From Streptosporangium sp. NBC_01495 (lineage in GTDB: Bacteria > Actinomycetota > Actinomycetes > Streptosporangiales > Streptosporangiaceae): DNA of 64,000 nucleotides. The stretch covers positions 6,262,001 through 6,326,000 of the forward strand of contig NZ_CP109430.1 in the NCBI RefSeq assembly GCF_036250735.1, read 5' to 3'. Positions 55,209 to 63,299 of the stretch are shown here, piece by piece (the stretch's first letter is position 1; each line of letters starts with the position of its first letter). The notes beneath the pieces are model-generated. The model did not search any database and was not told where the DNA came from. It saw nothing but the letters and a program-made list of their open reading frames with translations. The position numbers and the translations under genes are program-made.

Positions 55209-56069
55209 ATGCCCACCCCGCATTCCTCCAGCTCCAGCGCTCAGGCGGCCAGACAGGCCCTTGCCTCCCGGCTGCGCGACCTACGGCTTGACGCGCGCCT
55301 GACCTCCCGAGCCCTGGCGGCTTTGGCGGGGTGGCATGAGGCCAAGACCTCACGGATCGAACACGGCAAAAAGCAGCCGTCCGAGAGCGATATAGCGGCG
55401 TGGGTGCAGGTATGCGGAGTGCCCGGCCTGCTCCCCGAGCTGATCGCCGAACTGCGGGCGGTGGACTCGGCATGGTTGGACTGGCAACGAGCCGAGAAAT
55501 CGGGCCTGACCCACTTGAATGCCGCCGTCCGGGAACTGTACGAGCGGACCAAGCTGTATCGCTCCTACTGCCAGGACGTCATTCCCGGCCTTCTTCAGAC
55601 GGCCGGGTACACCACGGCCACCCTGTCGGCGATTCGCGACGGCAGGCGGGTACCTGTCGACGACGTTGCCGAAGCCGTTGCCGAGCGGATGGCTCGCCAG
55701 CACATCCTGTACGAGGGCGACCACCGGTTCGTGTTCATCCTGGAGGCTGCGGCGCTGACTTACCGGCGCGGCGGTCCTGAAGTGATGATCGGTCAGCTTG
55801 GTTACCTGCTGGAAGCGATGGCGCTTCCCTCTGTTTCTTTGGCGGTGATCCCGCCCCATGTCGAGCGGGCGGGGCGGTGGCCTGTCGAGAACTTCTACAT
55901 TTTCGATCATGTGCAGGCGAACGTGGAACTGGTGTCCGGCTTTCTCACGATCACGCAGCCGAGAGAGATCACCATGTACGCCGAGACGTTCACCAGGCTT
56001 CATGAGATAGCCGTTTTCGGACGGGAGGCACGGACCCTAATCAAGGCAGCCATGGACTCTCTGGAGTAG
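55209..56069 (+). CDS. XRE-family regulator with DUF5753 domain
   Basis: 286 residues: HTH_XRE at about 18-75 (RLRDLRLDARLTSRALAALAGWHEAKTSRIEHG) and a C-terminal DUF5753 domain (about 95-280: SYCQDVIPGLLQTAGYTTA, RMARQHIL, SVSLAVIPP, NFYIFDHVQ). WhiJ/AbaA-type regulatory loci in Streptomyces pair such proteins with small partners, and this one stands 19 bp after the DUF6879-like gene. Probably a local DNA-binding switch whose targets may include its own operon. Confidence 0.9.
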   Translation: MPTPHSSSSSAQAARQALASRLRDLRLDARLTSRALAALAGWHEAKTSRIEHGKKQPSESDIAAWVQVCGVPGLLPELIAELRAVDSAWLDWQRAEKSGLTHLNAAVRELYERTKLYRSYCQDVIPGLLQTAGYTTATLSAIRDGRRVPVDDVAEAVAERMARQHILYEGDHRFVFILEAAALTYRRGGPEVMIGQLGYLLEAMALPSVSLAVIPPHVERAGRWPVENFYIFDHVQANVELVSGFLTITQPREITMYAETFTRLHEIAVFGREARTLIKAAMDSLE

Positions 56070-56131
56070 GTGTCCGCAAGTATCCGCAAGCTTGTGGTGC
56101 TCTGGAAACCCCCGCTCCTACTGTCTGGGTT

Positions 56132-56521
56132 ATGGCATCCGGACAGACAGTGACAGAGGCCCGCGCCGGGGGGCAAGAGAGCGACGAAACGGCGAGCCCT
56201 GCCGGGCAAGAACTTCCCGAGGGGTTGATTGACCTCGCACGGCTGGTCAGTGCGCAAGGTGTTCGAACGTCGATCATTCACTATGTGGGGCTCCACCTCC
56301 GCGGCCACCGGCCACTCCCGTTTCCGCGAGACGACCGCTTCGAGCTGATCGCCCACAGCCACGACGGCTGGGAGGTGGCGAGCGTGACCGTGGGAGACCG
56401 TTCCGGCTGCTTCGTGGTCTCGCTGCCCTCGGTGAGGGTCACGACCCAGATGGTGAACGCCGACCAGCAGCACGCGGTGGTGGACCCGATCCTCGCCGCG
56501 CTGTCGAAGGATGTCGCGTGA
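56132..56521 (+). CDS. Uncharacterised 129-residue protein
   Basis: Residues 1-40 are polar and disordered-looking. The rest (LARLVSAQGVRTSIIHYVG ... DRFELIAHSHDGWEVASVTV) looks like a compact alpha/beta domain; I do not recognise it. Start ATG 56132, 62 bp after the regulator. Overlaps the following gene by GTGA, so it is in the same operon. Confidence 0.6.
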   Translation: MASGQTVTEARAGGQESDETASPAGQELPEGLIDLARLVSAQGVRTSIIHYVGLHLRGHRPLPFPRDDRFELIAHSHDGWEVASVTVGDRSGCFVVSLPSVRVTTQMVNADQQHAVVDPILAALSKDVA

Positions 56522-56703
56522 GGCGGGAGATCCCGGAGTGCGACGGCACGAAGAACCCGGACGGCTTTCTTGAAGCACGTCGTGAGGGCAGTCTCGCGAA
56601 CGCCCCGGACGAGGTGAGCGCGGCGACGTTCCGAGGTCTTCAGCTGGGGTGCCCGGCCGCGCGGGTGGTGTGGTCACTCGTACCGGACAGGGAGACAGAA
56701 TGA
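56518..56703 (+). CDS. Uncharacterised 61-residue protein
   Basis: Small polar protein (RREIPECDGTKNPDGFLEA). Starts GTG 56518 and overlaps both neighbours by four nucleotides (GTGA before, ATGA after), strong sign of translational coupling. No domain recognised. Confidence 0.55.
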   Translation: MRREIPECDGTKNPDGFLEARREGSLANAPDEVSAATFRGLQLGCPAARVVWSLVPDRETE

Positions 56704-57857
56704 CCGGCGCCGTGCCGACACAGCTTCGTGTTCCCTATGTCATCGCGCATGCCGACGAGGTCGCGCCGCAACGCCTGCGGTTCGCCCGGCGCCCGCTTGG
56801 TGGGCTGCGGCTCGTCTACGACGATCCGCGCCGGGGCGACATGGCCTGCGGGGTGCTGCGCGTTCGCGTCCTGAACAACCGGCAGGGGCCGCCGCAGTGG
56901 CGCAAGCTCAACACGTTGCGTCAGTGGCGGTGCATGGGTGCGACGCGAGGTCGCGCATTACGAGTGAACGGACAGGTTGGAGGCCGGTTATGCCGGGTGT
57001 GTAGTTCCTGATCGGTGTTCGAGATCGGTCCCCGCCCTGGCGTGCGTCCGCAGGTCTTGCCTGTGGGGGTACGGAGCCCAGGGTAGAAGCCCAAGGGCCC
57101 CTGTTCCGTCTGGGGGAGCAACCGGGCGAGGGGAAGGCCGGACGGGCGAACGTGAGTAAACCCCTGATGACGCCTCGTCACGCCAAGCTCAGGCAGGCGG
57201 GATGAAGATCTGAGTGTTAGGGCCTGGCCGCTGGAAGAGGCGGCGAGCGGCGGCCGGAGTTCATACGCCGGTCGTGCGGACACCGCTGGCCCCGGGGTTA
57301 AGGGGGCGCCCACCCCGACCATCACCATCAACACACCCGTGAAGCCCTCCGTGGCTTGCTTGAGCCGAGGTGCGGGGAAAACCCGCTCGCCCGGTTCTGA
57401 GGGGGCCCTGGCGCAGCAATGCGCCGGGGCTACCCGACAGAAGCTGCGGTACCAGGTCTGCGGGCAGGCCGCGACCGACCCCGGCACGGGACGCATCCCC
57501 TGGATCATGACCGACACCGCGTTCCGCGAACTCCCCGAGGACCCCGCCGGGGGCCTCACGAGTGCGCCCCCGACCTGCCGGGCCTGCATTCCCGAGGCGC
57601 TGGCCACCTGCCCTCAGCTCGGAATCTCCTCGACGGTCTGCACCGTCGCCCGCGCCCAGCCCGCCGCCGTACTGGCCGACATGTTCACGCCCGGTCCGGG
57701 CCAGAGAGCCATCCCCACAGGGGAGCACAGCGTTTCGGTCATTCCACCTCTCTGGGCAAAGCGGATGGACTCCGCAGACCTCCGCTTCCGCCGACATCTC
57801 CGGAAGAGTTTCGCAATTCTCCATTGCCGCCGTTCCGCATGTGTGACTGGCTCCTGA
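56700..57857 (+). CDS. Uncharacterised protein split by a group II intron (join 56700-56937 and 57439-57857)
   Basis: The first exon encodes MTGAVPTQLRVPYVIAHADE ... QWRKLNTLRQWRCM and the second KLRYQVCGQAATDPGTGRI ... SAPPTCRACIPEALATCPQL. Joining base 56937 to 57439 makes a GAG codon and restores one frame of 218 residues, so exons match exactly. CXXC-type pairs (VCG, TCRAC) suggest zinc binding. The pattern is familiar to me from actinobacterial hypothetical proteins, but no function is known. Unspliced, the protein would end at 57011 (about 103 residues). The last ~60 residues look poorly conserved and may hide a frameshift. Confidence 0.7.
56938..57438 (+). mobile_element. ORF-less group II intron (501 nt)
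   Basis: The 5' end GTGCGACG fits the group II consensus GUGYG. Domain V is at 57362-57397: GAGCCG opens and CGGTTC closes a hairpin with GAAA tetraloop, AGC triad near the 5' side, and a two-base bulge. Domain VI (57398-57438) forms a stem around CCTGGCGC/GCGCCGGGG with a candidate branch A at 57432, and the 3' end is CTACCCGAC. The predicted excision restores the host gene. No maturase or reverse transcriptase is encoded inside, so splicing or mobility would need a protein in trans. Confidence 0.85.
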
Positions 57858-58135
57858 AACCGCCCACCCACATCAAAATAACCGGCGACCTGGAGACGGT
57901 GCTGGGCTGGCTTGATCAGCAGTGGCGGCAGCTTGAGCCGTCCTTCGCCTACCCCGGCCAGGAAAAACACCTGGGCAGCGGGCCTGAGCGACTCCAGGTC
58001 GCCGGAGACGCGCTGAGGCATTGCGGGAGCATGGCGTGGGGACACTGGTTGAAAGGGGAACGCTTCGGCCACACCGCCGCGGTCGGCTGCCCCGACGTAC
58101 ACGCCCCCCACTATCGGTGCCCGACCGGCCCGTGA
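57839..58135 (+). CDS. Uncharacterised 98-residue protein
   Basis: MCDWLLKPPTHIKITGDLE ... AGDALRHCGSMAWGHWLKGERFG ... PHYRCP looks like a folded, soluble protein with helices and several Cys/Trp. ATG 57839 overlaps the end of the preceding frame. It probably belongs to the same accessory operon. I do not recognise the family with certainty. Confidence 0.6.
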   Translation: MCDWLLKPPTHIKITGDLETVLGWLDQQWRQLEPSFAYPGQEKHLGSGPERLQVAGDALRHCGSMAWGHWLKGERFGHTAAVGCPDVHAPHYRCPTGP

Positions 58136-58209
58136 GCCGGTACGTCGATCCACGGCCGATCCGGGCGCCGGTGCCTGGAGCCACTGCTCCGGAATGAGGA
58201 GGCACAGCG

Positions 58210-59124
58210 ATGAACGACGAGCCCATTCTCGTCACCGGTGCCGGTGGGGCCGTCGGGGGTGTCGGCCACACCGTGGTCGGGCTGCTGCGCGGGCGCGGCC
58301 TGCCCGTGCGGGCGATGGCGCACCGCGACGACGAGCGCGCGGACGCGCTGCGTGCCCTCGGGGCCCAGGTGGTGGTCGGTGACCTCACCCGGCCCGCCGA
58401 CGTGGCGGACGCACTCGACGGCTGTTCCCGGATGTTCTTCGGCATGAGCGTGTCACCGTCGTACCTGGAGGCCGCCGCCACCGTCGCGACGGTGGCCCGC
58501 GCGGTGGGCGCCCTGGAGGCCCTGGTCGGCATCTCGCAGATGACCGTGTCCCAGATGAGCGCGCTGAGCACCGAGGAGTCCCACCAGCAGCGGCTGCACT
58601 GGCTGTCGGAGCAGGTGCTCGACTGGTCCGGGCTTCCCGTCGTGCACGTCCGGCCCACCGCCTTCCTGGAGAACCCGATGTTCACGACGCTGGCCGAGCG
58701 TTCCATCGCCGACAGCGGGACCATCCGGCTTCCCTTCGGGACCGGCCGCACGTCACCGGTCGCGGCCGGCGACGTCGCGGCCGTGGTCGCCACGATCCTG
58801 GAGGACCCGCGACCGCACATCGGGCACGTCTACGAGCTGACCGGGCCCCGCTCCCAGGAGATGACCGGCGTCGCCGAGGAGTACTCCCGGGCGCTGGGGA
58901 GGAAGGTCACCTACGTGGACGTCCCGCTCGACACCTGGGTCGACGAGGTTCTCGCACCCGCGGGGCTGCCGCCGCACACCGAGGAGCACATCGTCACCAT
59001 GGCGCGCCTGCACCGCGAGAACCGTTACGACCGGGCGACCCGGGACGTCGAGGCGGTTACGGGACGGCCCGCGACGACGGTGGAGGAGTTCGTCGCGGAA
59101 CGGGCCGCCCGCTTCACCCGGTGA
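58210..59124 (+). CDS. NmrA-like atypical SDR, NAD(P)-binding
   Basis: 304 residues. ILVTGAGGAVGGVGHTVV is the Rossmann nucleotide site, followed by VVVGDLTRPADVADAL; no Tyr-X3-Lys SDR active site is evident, as expected for the NmrA/quinone-oxidoreductase-like group that often senses redox state. VHVRPTAFLENPM and a C-terminal AERAARF are typical. GAGGAGG precedes ATG 58210. It stands alone between the accessory operon and an efflux gene, and converges on it. Confidence 0.87.
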   Translation: MNDEPILVTGAGGAVGGVGHTVVGLLRGRGLPVRAMAHRDDERADALRALGAQVVVGDLTRPADVADALDGCSRMFFGMSVSPSYLEAAATVATVARAVGALEALVGISQMTVSQMSALSTEESHQQRLHWLSEQVLDWSGLPVVHVRPTAFLENPMFTTLAERSIADSGTIRLPFGTGRTSPVAAGDVAAVVATILEDPRPHIGHVYELTGPRSQEMTGVAEEYSRALGRKVTYVDVPLDTWVDEVLAPAGLPPHTEEHIVTMARLHRENRYDRATRDVEAVTGRPATTVEEFVAERAARFTR

Positions 59125-59290
59125 GCACCCCAGCCGTCCGGATTTGTCCGGTGAGCGGAGGGACACCCTCTGACGTGGGTCGTAGTTCCCGGGCCACTAC
59201 GCCTCCGGTGCCGGGCACGCCGCGCTCCTCGGCCGGGCGGCGGCCACCCGGACGACGCCGACCCGGTACGGCTGCTCGTGTACGGCGCGA

Positions 59291-60835
59291 TCACCGCTGT
59301 CGAAGGCGTCGAGGCGTCGATCCGCCGGGATCTGCCCGCACCGTCCGGAGCAGGATCGCGACCGACACCGCCGCCGTCGCCATGAGGGCGGCGCACAGGA
59401 GCGCGGCGAGCTGCATCCCGCCGGTGAAGGCGGTGCGGGCGACGTCGAGCAGCTCCGCCGCGGCCTGTTCCGGCAGCCGGGCGGCCTCCCCCGCCGCCCC
59501 GCCCAGGCTCTCACCGGCCGGCCCCGAGCCGTCCGGGGGCAGGCCTTCGGGGGTCGCGGCGGCGAACCGCCCTCGGTAGACGGCCAGGCCCACGCTGCCC
59601 AGTATCGCGACGCCGAGTGCCCCGCCGAGCTCGGTGGCGGCCTCCAGGACCGCCGAGGCCGAGCCCGCGCGCTCCGGCGGGGCGGCCTCGACGATCATCC
59701 CGGACGCCAGGGCCTGCACCGCGCCGATCCCGGCTCCCGGCAGGAGCAGCCCGGCGACGAGCAGCCACCGGTCGGAGCCCGCGTCGATCGTGCTCATCAC
59801 CAGGAACCCGGCGGCGGCGAGCGCCATGCCCGCGCCCATGACGTATCCGGGGCGGACCCGGCGCGAGATCCCCGCGGCCAGGAGCGAGCCGACGAGTGCC
59901 ATGCCGGCGGCGGGAAGCGTCAGCAGCCCGGCCACCAGCGGCCGCAGCCCGAGCACCAGCTGCAGATACTGCGCGACGAAGTAGAACAGGCCCACCAGCG
60001 CGAAGACGGCGAGCGTGCTCGTGACCAGCGGCATGGTGAAGCCCCGATCGGCGAACAGGCGCGGGTCGAGCATGGGGTCGGCCAGCCCGCGCTGCCTGCG
60101 CAGGAACACCGCGCCGGCCGCGAGCCCGGCCGCGACCGCGAGCACCGCCACCGGACCCGGGCCGCCGGTGGCGAACTGTTTGACTCCGTACACGACCGGC
60201 AGCACCGCCGCCAGCGACAGCGCGGCACCGAGCAGGTCGAATCCTCCGGAGGCCGGGGCACGGTACTCGGGCAGCAGGACGGGTCCCAGGACGAGCAGCA
60301 GGACCATGACCGGAACGCTGATCAGGAAGACCGAGCCCCACCAGAAGCGCTCCAGCAGCCACCCGCCCACGATCGGCCCGAGCACGCTTCCCCCGGCGAA
60401 GCTCGCGGCCCACAGCGCGACGGCCGTCCGGCGCTGTCGCGGGTCGCGGAACATGTCGCGGATCAGGGCCAGTGTCGGCGGCATCAGGCTCGCCGCCGCG
60501 GCCCCTTGCAGGGCGCGGGCCGCGATGAGCAGCTCGGCACTGGGAGCGTACGCGGCGGCGACGGACGTGACGCCGAAGACGGCCGCACCGGCCAGCAGCA
60601 GCCTGCGGCGGCCGATCCTGTCGCCCAGGGCGCCCATCGCCACCAGCAGGCCCGCCAGCAGGAACGCGTAGACGTCGACGATCCACAGCAGCTGGGGTCC
60701 GGTGGGCGCGAGGTCGGCGCTCAGGAAGGGCAGCGCGAAGTACAGCACCGTCACCGTCACCGAGACGAGCAGCACGGGCAGCACGAGCACCGCGAGCCCG
60801 AGCCACTCCTTCCCGCCGGCCACGCCCTTCACCAT
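59291..60835 (-). CDS. DHA2-family (EmrB/QacA) multidrug efflux transporter
   Basis: 514 residues with 14 predicted transmembrane segments. GALGDRIGRRRLLLAGAAVFG is the MFS motif A, and the central GPIVGGWLLERFWWGSVFLI is the DHA2 motif C region. It should pump hydrophobic drugs using the proton gradient. Start ATG 60835 with GGAGG 8 nt upstream; the frame from 60889 is open but less supported. It diverges from a TetR regulator across 240 bp, the usual layout of a self-regulated pump. Confidence 0.92.
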   Translation of the reverse strand: MVKGVAGGKEWLGLAVLVLPVLLVSVTVTVLYFALPFLSADLAPTGPQLLWIVDVYAFLLAGLLVAMGALGDRIGRRRLLLAGAAVFGVTSVAAAYAPSAELLIAARALQGAAAASLMPPTLALIRDMFRDPRQRRTAVALWAASFAGGSVLGPIVGGWLLERFWWGSVFLISVPVMVLLLVLGPVLLPEYRAPASGGFDLLGAALSLAAVLPVVYGVKQFATGGPGPVAVLAVAAGLAAGAVFLRRQRGLADPMLDPRLFADRGFTMPLVTSTLAVFALVGLFYFVAQYLQLVLGLRPLVAGLLTLPAAGMALVGSLLAAGISRRVRPGYVMGAGMALAAAGFLVMSTIDAGSDRWLLVAGLLLPGAGIGAVQALASGMIVEAAPPERAGSASAVLEAATELGGALGVAILGSVGLAVYRGRFAAATPEGLPPDGSGPAGESLGGAAGEAARLPEQAAAELLDVARTAFTGGMQLAALLCAALMATAAVSVAILLRTVRADPGGSTPRRLRQR

Positions 60836-60998
60836 GTCCCGACCTCCGTGGGTACGCTGTACGCCTCTGAACGCATACATCGTACGCACAACTGCTGGAA
60901 ATCAACAACGATCCAAGCTGGGCCAGAACACGCGGATTTTCAGGCCAACGAAGATGGCTCCTGCCCGCCTGGGCTCGAATTTCATCACACCGATATCT

Positions 60999-61058
60999 AT
61001 TACGTCACGGAAAAACGCGTGTTAGAGTTTCGTCACCGGCAGCCGAGTGTGACGTAAT
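60999..61058. promoter_or_regulatory. 10-bp inverted repeat between pump and TetR genes
   Basis: ATTACGTCAC (60999-61008) and GTGACGTAAT (61049-61058), perfect, centred about 46 bp upstream of the TetR start. AACGCGTGT occurs at 61014 and 61070. Candidate TetR operator. Confidence 0.45.
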
Positions 61059-61074
61059 GGAGTGAGGGAAACGC

Positions 61075-62187
61075 GTGTCGACGTGCGTACAGTGCGGGGA
61101 GCCGCTGAGCGCGGCGGCCCGGGGGCGGCGTCCCCGATACTGCTCGCGGGCCTGCCAGGCGCGGGCGTACCGGACCAGGACGGCCGAGCGGGCCGCGTCC
61201 CCTCCCACACCCGCACCCGCGCCTGCCCCCTCCCCCGCCCGCGACATTTCCGGCACGCTCGCGCGGTCCACCCGAGTGGCGGAGGCCGGAGCGGAGCCCC
61301 GCGAGCCCCGGGACGGGCTGAGTACCGGGCGGATCGTGCGCACCGCGATCCGCATCGCCGACACCGAGGGGCTGGACGCGCTGTCGATGCGCCGCGTCGC
61401 GGCCGAGCTGGACGCGGGCACGATGTCGCTGTACCGCTACGTACCGGGCAAGGACACCCTGATCGAGCTGATGGTCGAGGCCGTCTTCGCTGAGAGCGCG
61501 CCCCCGGACCCCGTTCCCGGAGGCTGGCGCGCGGGGCTTGAGCTCGCCGCGAGGCGGGAGTGGGCGATGTACTCCAGGCATCCGTGGGTGCTGCGGGTCA
61601 TCGCCACCCCCCAGCCGCCGCTCGGGCCGAACGTGCTGGCCGACGTCGAACGGTCGATGCGGGCCGTGGAGGGCCTCGGCCTGGATCCGATGACGATGCA
61701 CTGGGTGGCCATCATGGTGAGCGCCCAGGTACAGGGCTCGGCCCTGCTGCTCGCCAACGAGGTGGAGGCCGAACGGCGTACCGGCGTCACCACGAGACAG
61801 TGGCGCGCCCTGAAGGCGCCGATGCTCCAGGAGATCCTGGAGTCCGGCCGGTTCCCGATGCTGTCCAGGCTGCACGAGGAGCGGGGCGACGCGATCGACC
61901 TCGACGAGTGGTTCGAGTTCGGCCTGCGGCGCCTCCTCGACGGTCTCACCGTCCTGATAGAGAGCCGCCGGACGGGACCGCCACACGACGAACCGCCGCA
62001 CAACAGACCGGTACATGATGAACCGGTACACGACGGACCTGTACATGACGAACCGTCGCACGGTGTGGCGCCCGCGGGCACGGAGTCCCGAGGCGACCCG
62101 GAGCCCGCGGATATGGAGCCCGGAACCTCAGACGACGTCACGCCTCGTGACAGCGAGGCCCCACCTCAGGCCCGGAGCCTGGCGTAG
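61075..62187 (+). CDS. TetR-family regulator with N-terminal Cys4 zinc motif
   Basis: 370 residues. Cys4, Cys7, Cys23 and Cys27 (C-X2-C-X15-C-X3-C, CVQCGEPL ... YCSRACQ) look like a small zinc-binding element before a Pro/Ala linker. The TetR HTH is at about 85-135 (RIVRTAIRIADTEGLDALSM) and TetR_C ligand domain to about 300. The tail has five 15-bp repeats giving (P/V)-H-(D/N)-X-P units (61981-62055). Start GTG 61075. It probably represses the divergent pump gene. The stop overlaps rmlC tail-to-tail by 22 bp. Confidence 0.85.
   Translation: MSTCVQCGEPLSAAARGRRPRYCSRACQARAYRTRTAERAASPPTPAPAPAPSPARDISGTLARSTRVAEAGAEPREPRDGLSTGRIVRTAIRIADTEGLDALSMRRVAAELDAGTMSLYRYVPGKDTLIELMVEAVFAESAPPDPVPGGWRAGLELAARREWAMYSRHPWVLRVIATPQPPLGPNVLADVERSMRAVEGLGLDPMTMHWVAIMVSAQVQGSALLLANEVEAERRTGVTTRQWRALKAPMLQEILESGRFPMLSRLHEERGDAIDLDEWFEFGLRRLLDGLTVLIESRRTGPPHDEPPHNRPVHDEPVHDGPVHDEPSHGVAPAGTESRGDPEPADMEPGTSDDVTPRDSEAPPQARSLA
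61981..62055. repeat. Five degenerate 15-bp repeats in the TetR gene tail
   Basis: Units of form CCACACGACGAACCG / GTACATGATGAACCG / GTACACGACGGACCT; in-frame. Confidence 0.8.
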
Positions 62188-62759
62188 AGCCGGCGGCACT
62201 CCTCGTACGCGGGGAGCAGGCCCTGCCGCCGGGCCTCGGCGAGGGTCGGGGCCGTCGCGTCCTTGTCCGACAGCAGCGGCGTCACCCCGGCGGGCCACTC
62301 GATCCCCAGCTCCGGGTCGAGCGGATCGACCCCGTGCTCGCGCCCCGGCGCGTATCCCTCCGAGCAGAGGTACACCACGATCGCGTCGTCGGTCAGCGCC
62401 ATGAAGGCGTGGCCGAGCCCCTCGGAGACGTAGACGGCCCGGTGGTCCTCGTCGTCCAGGATCACCGATTCCCACCGCCCGAAGGTGGGCGACCCGACGC
62501 GGATGTCGACGACCACGTCGAGAACCGCACCCCTGACGCACTTGAGGTATTTGGCCTGACTCGGCGGAACGTCGGCGAAGTGCACGCCGCGCAGCGTCCC
62601 CCGGCGCGAGACCGAGTAGTTCGCCTGCGAGAGGGCCAGGGTCTGGCCGGTGGTCTCGCGGAAGGCCGCCACCCGGAACCACTCGTGGAAACTGCCCCGA
62701 TCGTCGGGGAACACCTTCGGTTCGAACACCCACGCACCCTCGATGCCGAGCGGACGCAT
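62166..62759 (-). CDS. rmlC: dTDP-4-dehydrorhamnose 3,5-epimerase
   Basis: 197 residues of the RmlC cupin fold from ATG 62759 (AGGAG 8 nt upstream; the GTG at 62765 has poor spacing). LRGVHFADVP gives the catalytic His60, with Lys70 and the later Tyr in the active site. The enzyme makes dTDP-4-dehydrorhamnose for rhamnose-containing envelope polymers or natural products. No other rml genes are in the window. Confidence 0.93.
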   Translation of the reverse strand: MRPLGIEGAWVFEPKVFPDDRGSFHEWFRVAAFRETTGQTLALSQANYSVSRRGTLRGVHFADVPPSQAKYLKCVRGAVLDVVVDIRVGSPTFGRWESVILDDEDHRAVYVSEGLGHAFMALTDDAIVVYLCSEGYAPGREHGVDPLDPELGIEWPAGVTPLLSDKDATAPTLAEARRQGLLPAYEECRRLYARLRA

Positions 62760-63170
62760 GCTCACCTCTCCTTCCGTGGCCCCGCCTCATCCGGGGGCGG
62801 CTCCCGGAGGAACGGCACGCGTGGCGGGTGCTCCCCAGCGGAGTCTTCAGGACCGCCGGCCCGTTGTGAACCCGCCGCCGTGCGCCGTGAAGGCACGCGC
62901 GGCCTTCCGGGGGACCGTTCCAGAGCCCGGCGGGCGGGTTGTCCCAGGTGGGCACCCATCAGGCCGGTGACCGGCCGCGCTGTCCACTTCCGGCCATCGA
63001 AGGCGCCGAAGGGGGCCACGCGGTCACGTGGCCCCGTGACTGTCGGCGGACCCGGCACCGGGCCTTGGCGACGCCCTGACAGCCGTACGACATCGAGGAC
63101 GCGTAACATCGGCGTTCTGCGACATTCATTCGATTCCTGCTCACGAACTCACACGGACACACAGAGGATC
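62760..63170. other. 410-bp gap upstream of rmlC and manA
   Basis: No gene recognised. Ends with AACTCACACGGACACACAGAGGATC just before the short ORF at 63171. Confidence 0.4.
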
Positions 63171-63299
63171 ATGAACGACTCCTTCATCCCCGCCGCCCGC
63201 GCGGCGGCAGGCAAGGCCGGACCCGGCGGCACGCCCGCGCGGCGGTCCTCTCGGTCGGAGAACGGCACCGCCACGCCCGCTCCGGTGGAGGCGTCATGA
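63171..63299 (+). CDS. Possible 42-residue leader ORF coupled to manA
   Basis: ATG 63171 with AGAGGA upstream reads MNDSFIPAARAAAGKAG ... and stops TGA at 63297-63299, overlapping the manA ATG. It is Ala/Pro/Arg-rich and unrecognised. It may only be chance, or a translational coupling element. Confidence 0.3.
   Translation: MNDSFIPAARAAAGKAGPGGTPARRSSRSENGTATPAPVEAS

Noticed and set aside
56938..57438. Reading the intron region as a gene on either strand
   Set aside because: Frames there, such as the one ending at 57011, have no family resemblance and the RNA features explain the sequence better.
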